From Alphaproteobacteria bacterium (lineage in GTDB: Bacteria > Pseudomonadota > Alphaproteobacteria > ATCC43930 > CGMCC-115725), in contig VAZT01000063.1 in the NCBI GenBank assembly GCA_005884825.1, positions 1-10,160 of the forward strand: a stretch of DNA of 10,160 nucleotides, written 5' to 3'. Under the pieces are notes generated by a model that saw nothing but the letters and a program-made list of their open reading frames with translations, had not been told where the DNA came from and made no database searches. Below, piece after piece: positions 1 to 6,350 of this stretch. The position numbers were made by a program, and so were the translations under genes. The number at the start of each line of letters is the position of its first letter. The first letter of the stretch is position 1.

Positions 1-742
1 CCTGCCCGGCCAAGGCGTTCGACGAGGTGACGTAAGGATACGTGCCGTGATCGACATCGAGCAATGCGCCCTGCGCCCCTTCGAACAATATGCGGCGACC
101 AGCGCGACGCGCCTCGTCGAGAAGCCGCCATACCGGCGCGGCATAGGGCAGGATCTTGGGCGCCACCTCGCGCAACTGTGCGAGCAGGCCGGCGCGATCG
201 ATTTCCGCCGCGTCGAGGCCGCGCAACAACGCGTTCTGATGCAGCAGTAGGTCGTCGATTCGGTCTTCCAGCGCCTGCGGATCGGCGAGGTCACAGACCC
301 GAATGGCGCGGCGGCCGACCTTGTCCTCGTAGGCCGGGCCGATGCCGCGGCCAGTTGTGCCGATTTTCTTGTCGCCGCGCCGCTCTTCGCGGGCGCGCTC
401 GAGGCGGCCGTGCGACGGCAGGATCAGGGCCGCGTTGTCGGCGAGCTTTAGATTGTCGGGCGAGATCGCCAGTCCCTTTGCGCGCATCGCCTCGATCTCG
501 GCGGCGAGCGCCCACGGATCGACGACGACACCATTGCCGATGATCGACAACTTGCCCGGCCGTACGACCCCCGACGGCAACAGGCTCATCTTGTACTCGA
601 TATTGCCTACAACCAGCGTATGACCGGCATTGTTGCCGCCCTGGAAGCGCACGACGACATCGGCGCGCTCCGACAGCCAGTCGACGATCTTGCCCTTGCC
701 CTCGTCACCCCACTGGGCGCCCACAACGGCGACGTTGCCCAT
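1..742 (-). CDS. purA: Adenylosuccinate synthetase, N-terminal 247 residues (runs off left edge)
   Basis: PurA joins IMP and aspartate using GTP to give adenylosuccinate, the first committed step to AMP, in the cytosol. The reading frame is open from an ATG at 742-740 to the window edge, about 247 of the usual 430 or so residues. Translating the minus strand gives MGNVAVVGAQWGDEGKGK at the N-terminus. D13 and H41 (in NNAGHT) fall at the catalytic positions known from E. coli PurA. Further on are the IMP-binding stretch TTGRGIGPAYEDK and, near the edge, EGAQGALLDVDHGTYPYVTS, both family hallmarks. A purine-rich Shine-Dalgarno (GGAGAGAGGCGG) precedes the ATG. The gene starts 14 bases after the hisZ stop, so it is probably the last gene of a serA-hisZ-purA transcript. 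No frameshift is seen in the part present. Confidence 0.97.
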   Translation of the reverse strand, partial: MGNVAVVGAQWGDEGKGKIVDWLSERADVVVRFQGGNNAGHTLVVGNIEYKMSLLPSGVVRPGKLSIIGNGVVVDPWALAAEIEAMRAKGLAISPDNLKLADNAALILPSHGRLERAREERRGDKKIGTTGRGIGPAYEDKVGRRAIRVCDLADPQALEDRIDDLLLHQNALLRGLDAAEIDRAGLLAQLREVAPKILPYAAPVWRLLDEARRAGRRILFEGAQGALLDVDHGTYPYVTSSNALAGQ

Positions 743-756
743 TCCGCCTCTCTCCT

Positions 757-1827
757 CTACCCGATTGCCACCGGCACGCCGTTTTCGAGAACATAGCCGC
801 AGCCGAGGCGGCGCGCCTCTGCACGCCGATCGTCGGCCGGCTCGAGGGCGGCGACGGTGATCCAACCGCTCGCGCGCAGCTCGCGACTGAGGCTACGATC
901 GATGCCGAACGGCAGCAGTAAACGCCGAGCCGAGGCGGCGGGCGGCAATGTTCGCAAGATCGGGTCGGTGTACAGCGTGAATCCGGTCGCCGGTTCGGGT
1001 TCCGCCGGATCGCCGGCCTGATAGCGGCCGCCGCGGCCGAGTTCGCCGACCGAACCCGGGGTGGCCGCGAACAGCGTGAAGCTGATCCCGGTGTGGTACT
1101 CAAAGCCACGGTTCTCGACCGGGTCAACCGTCACCTTGAGGTCCGAGGCCGCCGCCGAGAGGCGGTCCAGCACGATGCCCAGCCGGACCCGCTCGGCGCG
1201 GGCTCGAGCCGGCAATTCGAGACGATCGAGGACCGCCAAGGTGACGGCAGCCGGCCCGGCCGCCGCCAACAAACTCCCGAAGAGCCCGCCGGCCTCTCCC
1301 GCCACCGCCGCTACCGCTGCCGCATCCTTGTGGTCGAGCGCAGAACGCAATGCCGCCGCGCGCTCTCCGGCAATGCCATAAGCCTCGGCGACCGCCGGCA
1401 CCAAGCTCGGCAGAGTGATGTCGACCGACAACTCCGGCACGCCGATCGCGGCCAGCGCCTCGCCGGCAACCGCGATCGCCTCGACGTCGGCGTCCGCGCC
1501 CGCCGCCCCGATGAGCTCGGCCCCGACTTGGCCGATCTGGCGCTCGGGCCGGATCTCGGAGCCGGTGACCCGCAGCACCTGCCCGGCATAGCTGAGGCGC
1601 AGCGGCCGCGGTGCGTCGCCAAGCCGCGTCGCGGCGATCCGCGCGATCTGCGGCGTCATGTCGGCGCGCACGCCGATCATCCGGTGCGAGGCCGGGTCCA
1701 TCATGCGAAAGGTGGCGGTCGCCATCGCCGCCCCGGCTCCGGAGAACAGTGTGTCTTCGAATTCGACGAGCGGCGGCTTGACTCGCTCGTAGCCATGTGC
1801 GGCCAATGTCGTCATCAGCTGCGCCAC
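757..1827 (-). CDS. hisZ: ATP phosphoribosyltransferase regulatory subunit HisZ, N-terminus damaged
   Basis: HisZ is a catalytically inactive paralogue of histidyl-tRNA synthetase. It forms a complex with short HisG and activates and feedback-regulates the first step of histidine synthesis. Class II synthetase-like motifs are visible: HGYERVKPPLVEFED (11-25), RADMTPQIARIAATR (54-68), RGFEYHTGISF (240-250) and ELGRGGRYQ (262-270). From the GTG at 1827 it is 356 aa, somewhat shorter than the usual 370-390. The frame upstream of the GTG still encodes LLPPEAEIEAQV, matching the normal HisZ N-terminus, but between the upstream stop (near 1969) and 1827 there is no ATG, GTG or TTG. The native start therefore appears lost in a deletion shared with the end of serA. 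Translation may begin at GTG 1827 or at ATG 1815, which overlaps the serA-frame stop as TGATG. Identity is secure; the start and full function are uncertain. Confidence 0.9.
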   Translation of the reverse strand: MAQLMTTLAAHGYERVKPPLVEFEDTLFSGAGAAMATATFRMMDPASHRMIGVRADMTPQIARIAATRLGDAPRPLRLSYAGQVLRVTGSEIRPERQIGQVGAELIGAAGADADVEAIAVAGEALAAIGVPELSVDITLPSLVPAVAEAYGIAGERAAALRSALDHKDAAAVAAVAGEAGGLFGSLLAAAGPAAVTLAVLDRLELPARARAERVRLGIVLDRLSAAASDLKVTVDPVENRGFEYHTGISFTLFAATPGSVGELGRGGRYQAGDPAEPEPATGFTLYTDPILRTLPPAASARRLLLPFGIDRSLSRELRASGWITVAALEPADDRRAEARRLGCGYVLENGVPVAIG

Positions 1828-1872
1828 GACTTGCGCTTCGATCTCCGCCTCGGGCGGCAGAAGACGAGAATA
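1815..1872 (-). other. Deletion scar fusing the serA 3' end to the hisZ 5' end
   Basis: SerA-like coding (PLTPAIL) ends at about 1866. HisZ-like coding (LLPPEAE, in a different frame) begins at about 1863. Normally a SerA stop codon, a spacer and a HisZ start with about ten more residues lie between these two points. All of that is absent, and the two frames abut with no foreign bases. The SerA frame then runs on to a TGA at 1817-1815 that shares its A with an in-frame hisZ ATG. The junction position is inferred from family memory rather than an alignment, so it is good to a few bases only. Either a real deletion or an assembly error would look like this. Confidence 0.75.
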
Positions 1873-3389
1873 GCCGGGGTCAGCGGCTGATCGACCTCGA
1901 CCAAGGCAATCGCGTCTTGCCCCGGAGCAGCCCGGCCGAGATGGAAAGTGGCGATGTTCACTTCGCCATCACCTAGCGCATTGCCGAGTGCGCCGATAAA
2001 GCCGGGCTTGTCGTAATTGCGCACAAACAGCATGTTGCCGCCGAGCTCGGCTTCGAGCGGGATCCCCTCGACCGATACGATGCGGGGCTTGTCGCCGGCG
2101 AACAGAGTGCCGGCGACTTCCCGAATGCGCCGTTCGGTCGTGACGATGACACGGATCAGCGTCTGATAATCGACCGGCTCGGCGCGCCGCGTCTCGCTGA
2201 CGCGGATGTCGCGCTCGCGGCAGATCTCCGGAGCATTGACCATGTTGACCGTGGCGAGCTGCGGCGACAGCAACCCAGTCAATGCGACTGCGGTCAACGG
2301 CTTGACGTTGAGCTCGGCGACCGCCCCCTCGTATTCGACGGCGACTGCGGTAATCCCGGTCTCGGTCAATTGCCCGGCGAAGCTGCCGAGCTGTTGGGCG
2401 AGCTTCATGTACGGATTGAGGCGCTTGGCCTCTTCGGCGGTCAGAGAAGGCACATTGACTGCATTCGATACCGCGCCGGTCAGCAGGAAATCGGCCATCT
2501 GCTCGGCGATCTGCAGCGCCACGTTCTCTTGCGCCTCGGTTGTAGCGGCGCCGAGATGCGGCGTCGCGACGACATTGTCGCGCCCGAAGAGCGGGTTCTC
2601 GCGCGCCGGCTCGTCGACAAATACGTCGATTGCCGCGCCGGCGACATGACCTCTGTCGAGCGCCGCGGCGAGATCGTATTCGACCACGAGGCCGCCGCGG
2701 GCGCAATTCACGAGGCGCACGCCGCGCTTCATCTTGGCAATCGCGCCGGCGTCGATCAGGTTTTTGGTGGTCTCGGTCAGCGGGGTATGCAGAGTGATGA
2801 AATCGGCGCGGGCAAGGAGCGCATCGAGCGAGACTTTTTCGATGCCGAGATCGACCGCTCGCTCGGGCGACAGGAAGGGATCGTAGGCAATTACCTTCAT
2901 GCGCAGACCGAGCGCCCGCTCGGCGACGATCGAGCCGACATTGCCGCAGCCGATGACACCCAGCGTCTTGCCGGTCAGCTCGACCCCCATAAAGCGCGAC
3001 TTCTCCCATTTGCCGGCCTGCGTCGAGCGGTCGGCCGCCGGAATCTCGCGGCACAGCGCGAACAGCATGGCAATCGTGTGCTCGGCGGCAGTGATCGAGT
3101 TGCCGTAGGGGGTGTTCATCACGACAATGCCGCGCTGCGTCGCCGCGGCGACGTCGATGTTGTCGACGCCGATGCCGGCCCGTCCGATGACCTTGAGTCT
3201 TCCGGCGCGTTCTATGAGACCTGCCGTCACCTTCGTCGTCGACCGCACGGCGAGCCCATCGTACCCGCCGATACGAGCCTTCAACTCCCCTGGACTGACT
3301 CCAGGAGCCAAATCGACTTCGATCCCGCGCGCAGCAAAAATCTGGGCCGCGCGCGGGCTCAAAGCATCCGAAATCAAGACTCTTGGCAT
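1815..3389 (-). CDS. serA: D-3-phosphoglycerate dehydrogenase, C-terminus replaced by an out-of-frame tail
   Basis: SerA oxidises 3-phosphoglycerate to 3-phosphohydroxypyruvate with NAD+, the first step of serine synthesis. The domain order is the long form: substrate/NAD domains to about residue 315, an intervening (ASB) domain about 320-440, and an ACT domain from about 452. The NAD motif GVIGCGNVG is at 144-152, and the catalytic Arg-Glu-His triad is R231 (NCARGG), E260 (DVFVDEP) and H278 (ATPHLGAAT). The ATG at 3389 is preferred over a TTG one codon upstream because GGAG lies 5-8 bases before it. The ACT domain reads normally to VEVDQPLTPAIL (497-508). It then switches to VFCRPRRRSKRKSWRS, a basic tail that is the HisZ N-terminal region read in another frame. 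The expected last 15-20 residues are missing. The dehydrogenase core is intact; loss of the ACT end could affect oligomer formation or serine sensing. Confidence 0.94.
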   Translation of the reverse strand: MPRVLISDALSPRAAQIFAARGIEVDLAPGVSPGELKARIGGYDGLAVRSTTKVTAGLIERAGRLKVIGRAGIGVDNIDVAAATQRGIVVMNTPYGNSITAAEHTIAMLFALCREIPAADRSTQAGKWEKSRFMGVELTGKTLGVIGCGNVGSIVAERALGLRMKVIAYDPFLSPERAVDLGIEKVSLDALLARADFITLHTPLTETTKNLIDAGAIAKMKRGVRLVNCARGGLVVEYDLAAALDRGHVAGAAIDVFVDEPARENPLFGRDNVVATPHLGAATTEAQENVALQIAEQMADFLLTGAVSNAVNVPSLTAEEAKRLNPYMKLAQQLGSFAGQLTETGITAVAVEYEGAVAELNVKPLTAVALTGLLSPQLATVNMVNAPEICRERDIRVSETRRAEPVDYQTLIRVIVTTERRIREVAGTLFAGDKPRIVSVEGIPLEAELGGNMLFVRNYDKPGFIGALGNALGDGEVNIATFHLGRAAPGQDAIALVEVDQPLTPAILVFCRPRRRSKRKSWRS

Positions 3390-3441
3390 CAAGGCTCCAA
3401 TCTTTTCATGATTTCGCGAAGACGCGTAGAGGCCAAAGAAA

Positions 3442-3453
3442 TCCTTTAAAGGA
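3442..3453. repeat. 12-base perfect palindrome in the serA leader
   Basis: TCCTTTAAAGGA reads identically on both strands and lies about 53 bases upstream of the serA ATG, just downstream of the putative -10 box. Such a site could be an operator for a dimeric regulator. A 12-base palindrome in AT-rich sequence may also be chance, and no known operator is recognised. Confidence 0.3.
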
Positions 3454-3482
3454 AATATTTTTTATCCTACCGGATCTGCTAA
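3454..3482 (-). promoter_or_regulatory. Possible serA promoter in the AT-rich leader
   Basis: On the minus strand TTAGCA (3482-3477) and AATATT (3459-3454) are separated by 17 bases, each matching four of six positions of the sigma-70 consensus. The stretch 3393-3493 is only about 42% GC, against about 65% in the neighbouring genes. Because serC and serA are separated here by two small ORFs, serA may need its own promoter. The match is weak, and AT-rich DNA gives such matches by chance. Confidence 0.25.
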
Positions 3483-3493
3483 TAAGCGCCAGT

Positions 3494-3721
3494 TTAGCTA
3501 GCTTTCAACATGTTCACCAACAGCTCCATACCGCCTTCTACCTTCTCGTCTCCAAAAAACCGCGAAATTTCCAAATGGTTGTCTTCAAATACATCAATCT
3601 CAACGCGCTCTCCAACCATTGTCACCGACAAGCGGATCGAATCAGGCCGTGTCCTCTCGATAAAGAAATGCAACCGAGCTTCCTCCAATATTCTCATCGT
3701 TTTAAATACCGCAGATGCCAT
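3494..3721 (-). CDS. Small acidic hypothetical protein, 75 aa, possible immunity or antitoxin partner
   Basis: I do not recognise a named family. The ATG at 3721 has a textbook AGGAGG six bases upstream, which strongly suggests real translation. The 75-residue product starts MASAVFKTMRILEEARLHFF and contains ERVEIDVFEDNHLEISRFF (about 38-56), then an acidic, leucine-rich end. There is no signal peptide or membrane segment, so it is likely a compact cytosolic alpha/beta protein. The gene is about 45% GC by count, against about 65% for serC, and uses AT-ending codons, which suggests horizontal acquisition. It starts 30 bases after the stop of the 65-codon ORF and is probably co-transcribed with it. 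From memory only, the ERxEIDVxEDxxxExxRF pattern recalls small proteins that sit beside toxin tips of polymorphic toxins. That function is an inference. Confidence 0.7.
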   Translation of the reverse strand: MASAVFKTMRILEEARLHFFIERTRPDSIRLSVTMVGERVEIDVFEDNHLEISRFFGDEKVEGGMELLVNMLKAS

Positions 3722-3736
3722 CTCGGGCCTCCTGCC

Positions 3737-3751
3737 TGGCCTCCCAGGCCA
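3737..3751. repeat. GC-rich hairpin between the two small ORFs
   Basis: TGGCCT and AGGCCA form a perfect six-base inverted repeat around a three-base loop. It begins right after the TAG of the 65-codon ORF (3754-3752) and ends just before the AGGAGG of the 75-codon ORF. There is no following U-tract, so it is not a terminator. It might shape ribosome loading on the second gene or mRNA stability. It is short, and its role is unproven. Confidence 0.4.
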
Positions 3752-3949
3752 CTACTTGCGAAACCGGGTATCTAATAACAGTTTCCTTGCCGTCTGAGCC
3801 GCTCGATCTCCTGCTTTTGCGGCCTCCAAAACTTCATCGACCCGCACATCGAGCAATTCGCCTGGAAACACACGCAATACGCTCGCCTTACAGTTCTGTG
3901 CAATAAACTCCCGACAGGTCTGCTGCGGTAAGCCTTGAGACGATCCCAT
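3752..3949 (-). CDS. Small hypothetical protein, 65 aa, possible orphan toxin-tip remnant
   Basis: No named family is recognised. The frame opens with ATG 3949, eight bases after the serC stop, and has no clear Shine-Dalgarno; a TTG at VLRVF is an alternative start. The C-terminal part VLRVFPGELLDVRVDEVL, then EAAKAGDRAAQTARKLLLDT and a final RFRK, looks like a helical basic domain. The first 23 or so residues look less protein-like. From memory, similar short domains occur at the very C-terminus of large polymorphic (RHS-like) toxins. The ORF could therefore be a toxin tip detached from its carrier, with the 75-residue product downstream as its partner. GC is about 53% by count, between that of the 75-codon ORF and that of serC. 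Alternatives are an unrelated small protein or a decayed fragment. Confidence 0.55.
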   Translation of the reverse strand: MGSSQGLPQQTCREFIAQNCKASVLRVFPGELLDVRVDEVLEAAKAGDRAAQTARKLLLDTRFRK

Positions 3950-3956
3950 AGCTCAT

Positions 3957-5114
3957 CTAGGCGGCCTTGGCGGTGCGGCGCTGTTCGTCCCACGCCCAGT
4001 CGAGCCATGGAAGGAGCGCTTCGATATCGGCCCTCTCGATCGTGGGTCCGCTCCAGATTCGCAAACCCGGCGGCGAGGCGCGGTGGCTGGCGATGTCGTA
4101 GGCCGCACCTTCCTGCTCGAGCCGTCGGGTCATCGCGCGTACGGTGTGAAAGCGCTCGTCGGGCGGGAGCCGGGTGAACCACGGCTCGGTAATCTTGAAC
4201 TGCGGCGAAGTGCAGGAGATCGTGGCCGGGTCCTCGGCGAGAGGATCTGCCCAGGGGCATTTCTCGACCCAGCCGAGAAGCGTCGTCAGGTTGCGTTCCG
4301 ACCTGGCGATCAGCCCGTCGAGGCCGCCGACCGACTCCGCCCATTTCAGTGAATCGAGCGCGTCCTCGACGCACAGCATCGAGGGCGTGTTGATCGTCTC
4401 GCCGCGAAACACCCCCTCGATCAACTTGCCCTTGGAGGTCAACCGGAAGAGCTTGGGCAGCGGCCAAGGTGGCGTGTAGCTTTCAAGGCGCTCGACGGCG
4501 CGCGGCGAGAGCGCCAGCATGCCGTGCGCCCCCTCACTCCCCAGCGATTTCTGCCACGACCAGGTCGCGACATCGAGCTTGTCCCACGGCAGCCGCATCG
4601 CAAAGACGGCCGAGGTCGCATCGCAGATCGTCAGGCCCCGCCGGTCAGCCGCTATCCAGTCCCCGTTGGGCACCCGAACCCCCGAGGTCGTGCCGTTCCA
4701 CGGGAAAACCACGTCGCGGGCGGGATCGACCCGGGAGAGATCGGGAAGCTGGCCATAAGGCACATGCATTACCCGAACGTCCTTGAGCTTGAGTTGCGCG
4801 GCGTCGGCGACCCAGCCCTCGCCAAAATTCTCCCAGGCGAGCATGTCGACGCCGCGCGCGCCGAGCAGCGACCACATCGCGATCTCGATCGCTCCGGTAT
4901 CGGAACCGGCGACAATCCCGACCCGCCAATCGGCGGGGATGCCGAGGATCGCACGCGAACCGTCGATCACCTCGACGAGCCTCGCCAAGCCAACCCCCGA
5001 GCGATGCGAACGCCCGACCAGCGCCGTCTCGAGCACAGCCGGCGACCAGCCCGGCCGCTTTGCGCAAGGGCCGGAAGAAAAGCACGGATTGGCCGGGCGC
5101 CGCGTCGGCTTCAT
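3957..5114 (-). CDS. serC: Phosphoserine aminotransferase (alphaproteobacterial type)
   Basis: SerC converts 3-phosphohydroxypyruvate and glutamate to phosphoserine and 2-oxoglutarate with PLP; it is the second step of serine synthesis and can also act in pyridoxine synthesis. The ATG at 5114 gives 385 aa, typical length, and is preceded by GAGG eight bases upstream. A GTG at 5141 would add nine poorly conserved residues. The N-terminus KPTRRPANPCFSSGPCAKRP and HRSGVG (37-42) are typical of the alphaproteobacterial branch. D165 (CDATSAV) should pair with the PLP ring nitrogen, and K189 (WSWQKSLGSEG) is the PLP lysine. The C-terminal part ends in a compact small domain with LRIWSGPTIE (351-360). 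The product feeds from SerA, encoded downstream but separated by two small low-GC ORFs. Confidence 0.95.
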   Translation of the reverse strand: MKPTRRPANPCFSSGPCAKRPGWSPAVLETALVGRSHRSGVGLARLVEVIDGSRAILGIPADWRVGIVAGSDTGAIEIAMWSLLGARGVDMLAWENFGEGWVADAAQLKLKDVRVMHVPYGQLPDLSRVDPARDVVFPWNGTTSGVRVPNGDWIAADRRGLTICDATSAVFAMRLPWDKLDVATWSWQKSLGSEGAHGMLALSPRAVERLESYTPPWPLPKLFRLTSKGKLIEGVFRGETINTPSMLCVEDALDSLKWAESVGGLDGLIARSERNLTTLLGWVEKCPWADPLAEDPATISCTSPQFKITEPWFTRLPPDERFHTVRAMTRRLEQEGAAYDIASHRASPPGLRIWSGPTIERADIEALLPWLDWAWDEQRRTAKAA

Positions 5115-5202
5115 CAAGCTGTTCCTCGCAAGAACAAACACGCCCCCAAACTAGATACGAATCGGAGGCCGCATCGCGCGGCGATACTTATGGGCGAGCT
5201 CG

Positions 5203-5220
5203 GGCCGCGTCAATGCGGCC
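5203..5220 (-). terminator. Possible terminator stem over the MarR-GNAT stop codon
   Basis: GGCCGC and GCGGCC form a perfect six-base stem with a six-base loop containing the TGA (5212-5210). There is no run of T after it on the minus strand, so it is not a canonical intrinsic terminator. It may slow polymerase or stabilise the 3' end ahead of serC. Confidence 0.3.
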
Positions 5221-6157
5221 TCAGCGGCAATTCCCAATACTGCCCGACCAAATCACGGCCAAAGCTGTGATGCGGCTCCTCACGCACCAGATGAAAACCG
5301 GCGGCCTCGTAAATGCGTCGCGCGGAGACCAACACGTCGTTTGTCCACAAGGTGAGGTTGCGATAGCCCACTCGGCGGGCAAAACCGATACACTCTCTGA
5401 CGAGCCGGCGGCCTATGCCGAGCCCACGGGCCTTCTGCTCGACGAAAAGCAGTCGCAATTTGGCGATTTCTTCACTTTCCTTGACGAGCAGTACCGAGCC
5501 GACGATTTCACCGTCACGCTCGGCGATCCAGCAGCGCTCCCGCCGGGCATCGAAATTCTCGATAAAACCCGCGGCGACCCGCGCGACCAACGCCTCGAAA
5601 GTTGTATCCAGGCCATATTCCTCGGCGTAGAGCACGCCGTGGCGGTGGACGATCCAGCCGATGTCGCCCGGCTGGTGCGGGCGGAGGAGATACGAGCGTT
5701 CGCCCTCTTCGCCACGCGCCCCGAGCAGGCGCTCGACCCGCTCCAGCGCCGCAACCAACTGTGCCTGGTGCGAACCCGGCAACGCGCCCAACAGCGCCGC
5801 GATCTCGTCCCGCGAGCGCGCGTCGATCGTCGCGAACATCTGGCGGCCGCGATCGGTCAGGGTAAGGATGATCTGTCGGCCATCGCTCTTCGAAGCATCT
5901 TTGGTAACGACACCCTTGGCCGCGAAGCTCTTCAGCATGCGGCTCAAGTAACCCGAATCCAAACCGAGCTCCTGCGCGAGCTCGGACGCCGTGCTGCGCT
6001 CGCGCTGCGCCAGCTCGTAAAGGACCCGGCCTTCGGTCAGCGACAGCGGGCTGCCGAGCAGTCCGTCTTTGAGGACACCGATCTTGCGGGTGTAGAACCG
6101 GTTGAACCGCCTGACGGCCCGGACCCGCTCTTCCAGCTCTGAATTCGGCAGCTCCAT
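5210..6157 (-). CDS. MarR-family regulator fused to a GNAT N-acetyltransferase
   Basis: A two-domain protein of 315 aa from ATG 6157. Residues 1-145 are a MarR-type winged helix: STASELAQELGLDSGYLSRMLKSF (56-79) is the helix-turn-helix, and DGRQIILTLTDRGRQMF (92-108) is the wing and following helix. Residues 155-315 are a GNAT domain with the acetyl-CoA loop QKARGLGIGRRL (241-252) and a C-terminal NDVLVSARRIYEAAGF helix. It should bind DNA as a dimer and acetylate a small molecule or protein, perhaps linking sensing of a compound to its modification. The fusion architecture is a known recurrent one. A TTG at 6193 would add 12 residues, but it coincides with a -35 box and AAGG precedes ATG 6157, so the ATG is preferred. 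It is divergent from the sulfatase gene, which it may regulate together with itself. The substrate is unknown. Confidence 0.92.
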   Translation of the reverse strand: MELPNSELEERVRAVRRFNRFYTRKIGVLKDGLLGSPLSLTEGRVLYELAQRERSTASELAQELGLDSGYLSRMLKSFAAKGVVTKDASKSDGRQIILTLTDRGRQMFATIDARSRDEIAALLGALPGSHQAQLVAALERVERLLGARGEEGERSYLLRPHQPGDIGWIVHRHGVLYAEEYGLDTTFEALVARVAAGFIENFDARRERCWIAERDGEIVGSVLLVKESEEIAKLRLLFVEQKARGLGIGRRLVRECIGFARRVGYRNLTLWTNDVLVSARRIYEAAGFHLVREEPHHSFGRDLVGQYWELPLRPH

Positions 6158-6164
6158 ATCTGCC

Positions 6165-6193
6165 TTTATCAGGTGTATTGCTGACTTTGTCAA
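6165..6193 (-). promoter_or_regulatory. Near-consensus sigma-70 promoter for the MarR-GNAT gene
   Basis: On the minus strand a perfect TTGACA (6193-6188) is followed after exactly 17 bases by GATAAA (6170-6165), which matches four of six -10 positions. A start site about seven bases further on would fall at or one or two bases before the ATG at 6157, which implies a leaderless or almost leaderless mRNA. The -35 box lies within an inverted repeat (6182-6192) that could be an autoregulatory operator. Confidence 0.6.
6182..6192. promoter_or_regulatory. Candidate MarR operator half-site pair 1
   Basis: TGAC and GTCA form a 4-3-4 inverted repeat (spacer TTT on the plus strand) overlapping the -35 box of the MarR-GNAT promoter. 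A regulator bound here would block its own transcription, as MarR proteins commonly do. The arms are short, so support is modest. Confidence 0.4.
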
Positions 6194-6218
6194 CCAATCT
6201 GCGGTAGCTGCCGCCTCA

Positions 6219-6229
6219 TAACGCTGTTA
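6219..6229. promoter_or_regulatory. Candidate operator half-site pair 2 in the divergent intergenic region
   Basis: TAAC-GCT-GTTA is a second 4-3-4 inverted repeat, 37 bases centre to centre from the one at 6182-6192 and on the sulfatase side of the divergent region (6158-6350). The rest of that region shows no convincing promoter for the sulfatase. The arm sequence differs from that of the first pair, so a shared regulator is speculative. Confidence 0.25.
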
Positions 6230-6350
6230 ATCCCGTGACGGGTGGCGGACAGATCCCCCAGGTCTATAGTGCTGAGGGTAAAGCGCAGATAACAATTTTC
6301 CGTCGACCAGCCTGGCTGCGGGCCGAGCGCGAAGAAGGGAGACCAGCGGG

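Noticed and set aside
64..543. 159-codon plus-strand frame opposite purA
   Set aside because: Arginine/alanine/proline-rich shadow; purA is intact on the minus strand.
2370..3449. Long open frame on the plus strand opposite serA (359 codons)
   Set aside because: Antisense shadow of a GC-rich gene; arginine/histidine-rich low-quality protein with no family motif, while the minus strand encodes a clear SerA.
3888..3956. A 22-codon frame starting at an ATG directly after the serC stop
   Set aside because: Very short, no Shine-Dalgarno and no recognisable protein; it overlaps the 65-codon ORF.
5060..6142. 360-codon plus-strand frame opposite the MarR-GNAT gene
   Set aside because: Shadow of the real gene; no recognisable domain, and it would also overlap the serC start.
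6158..6193. TTG at 6193 as the start of the MarR-GNAT gene
   Set aside because: TTGACA here is better read as the -35 box, and ATG 6157 has AAGG upstream.
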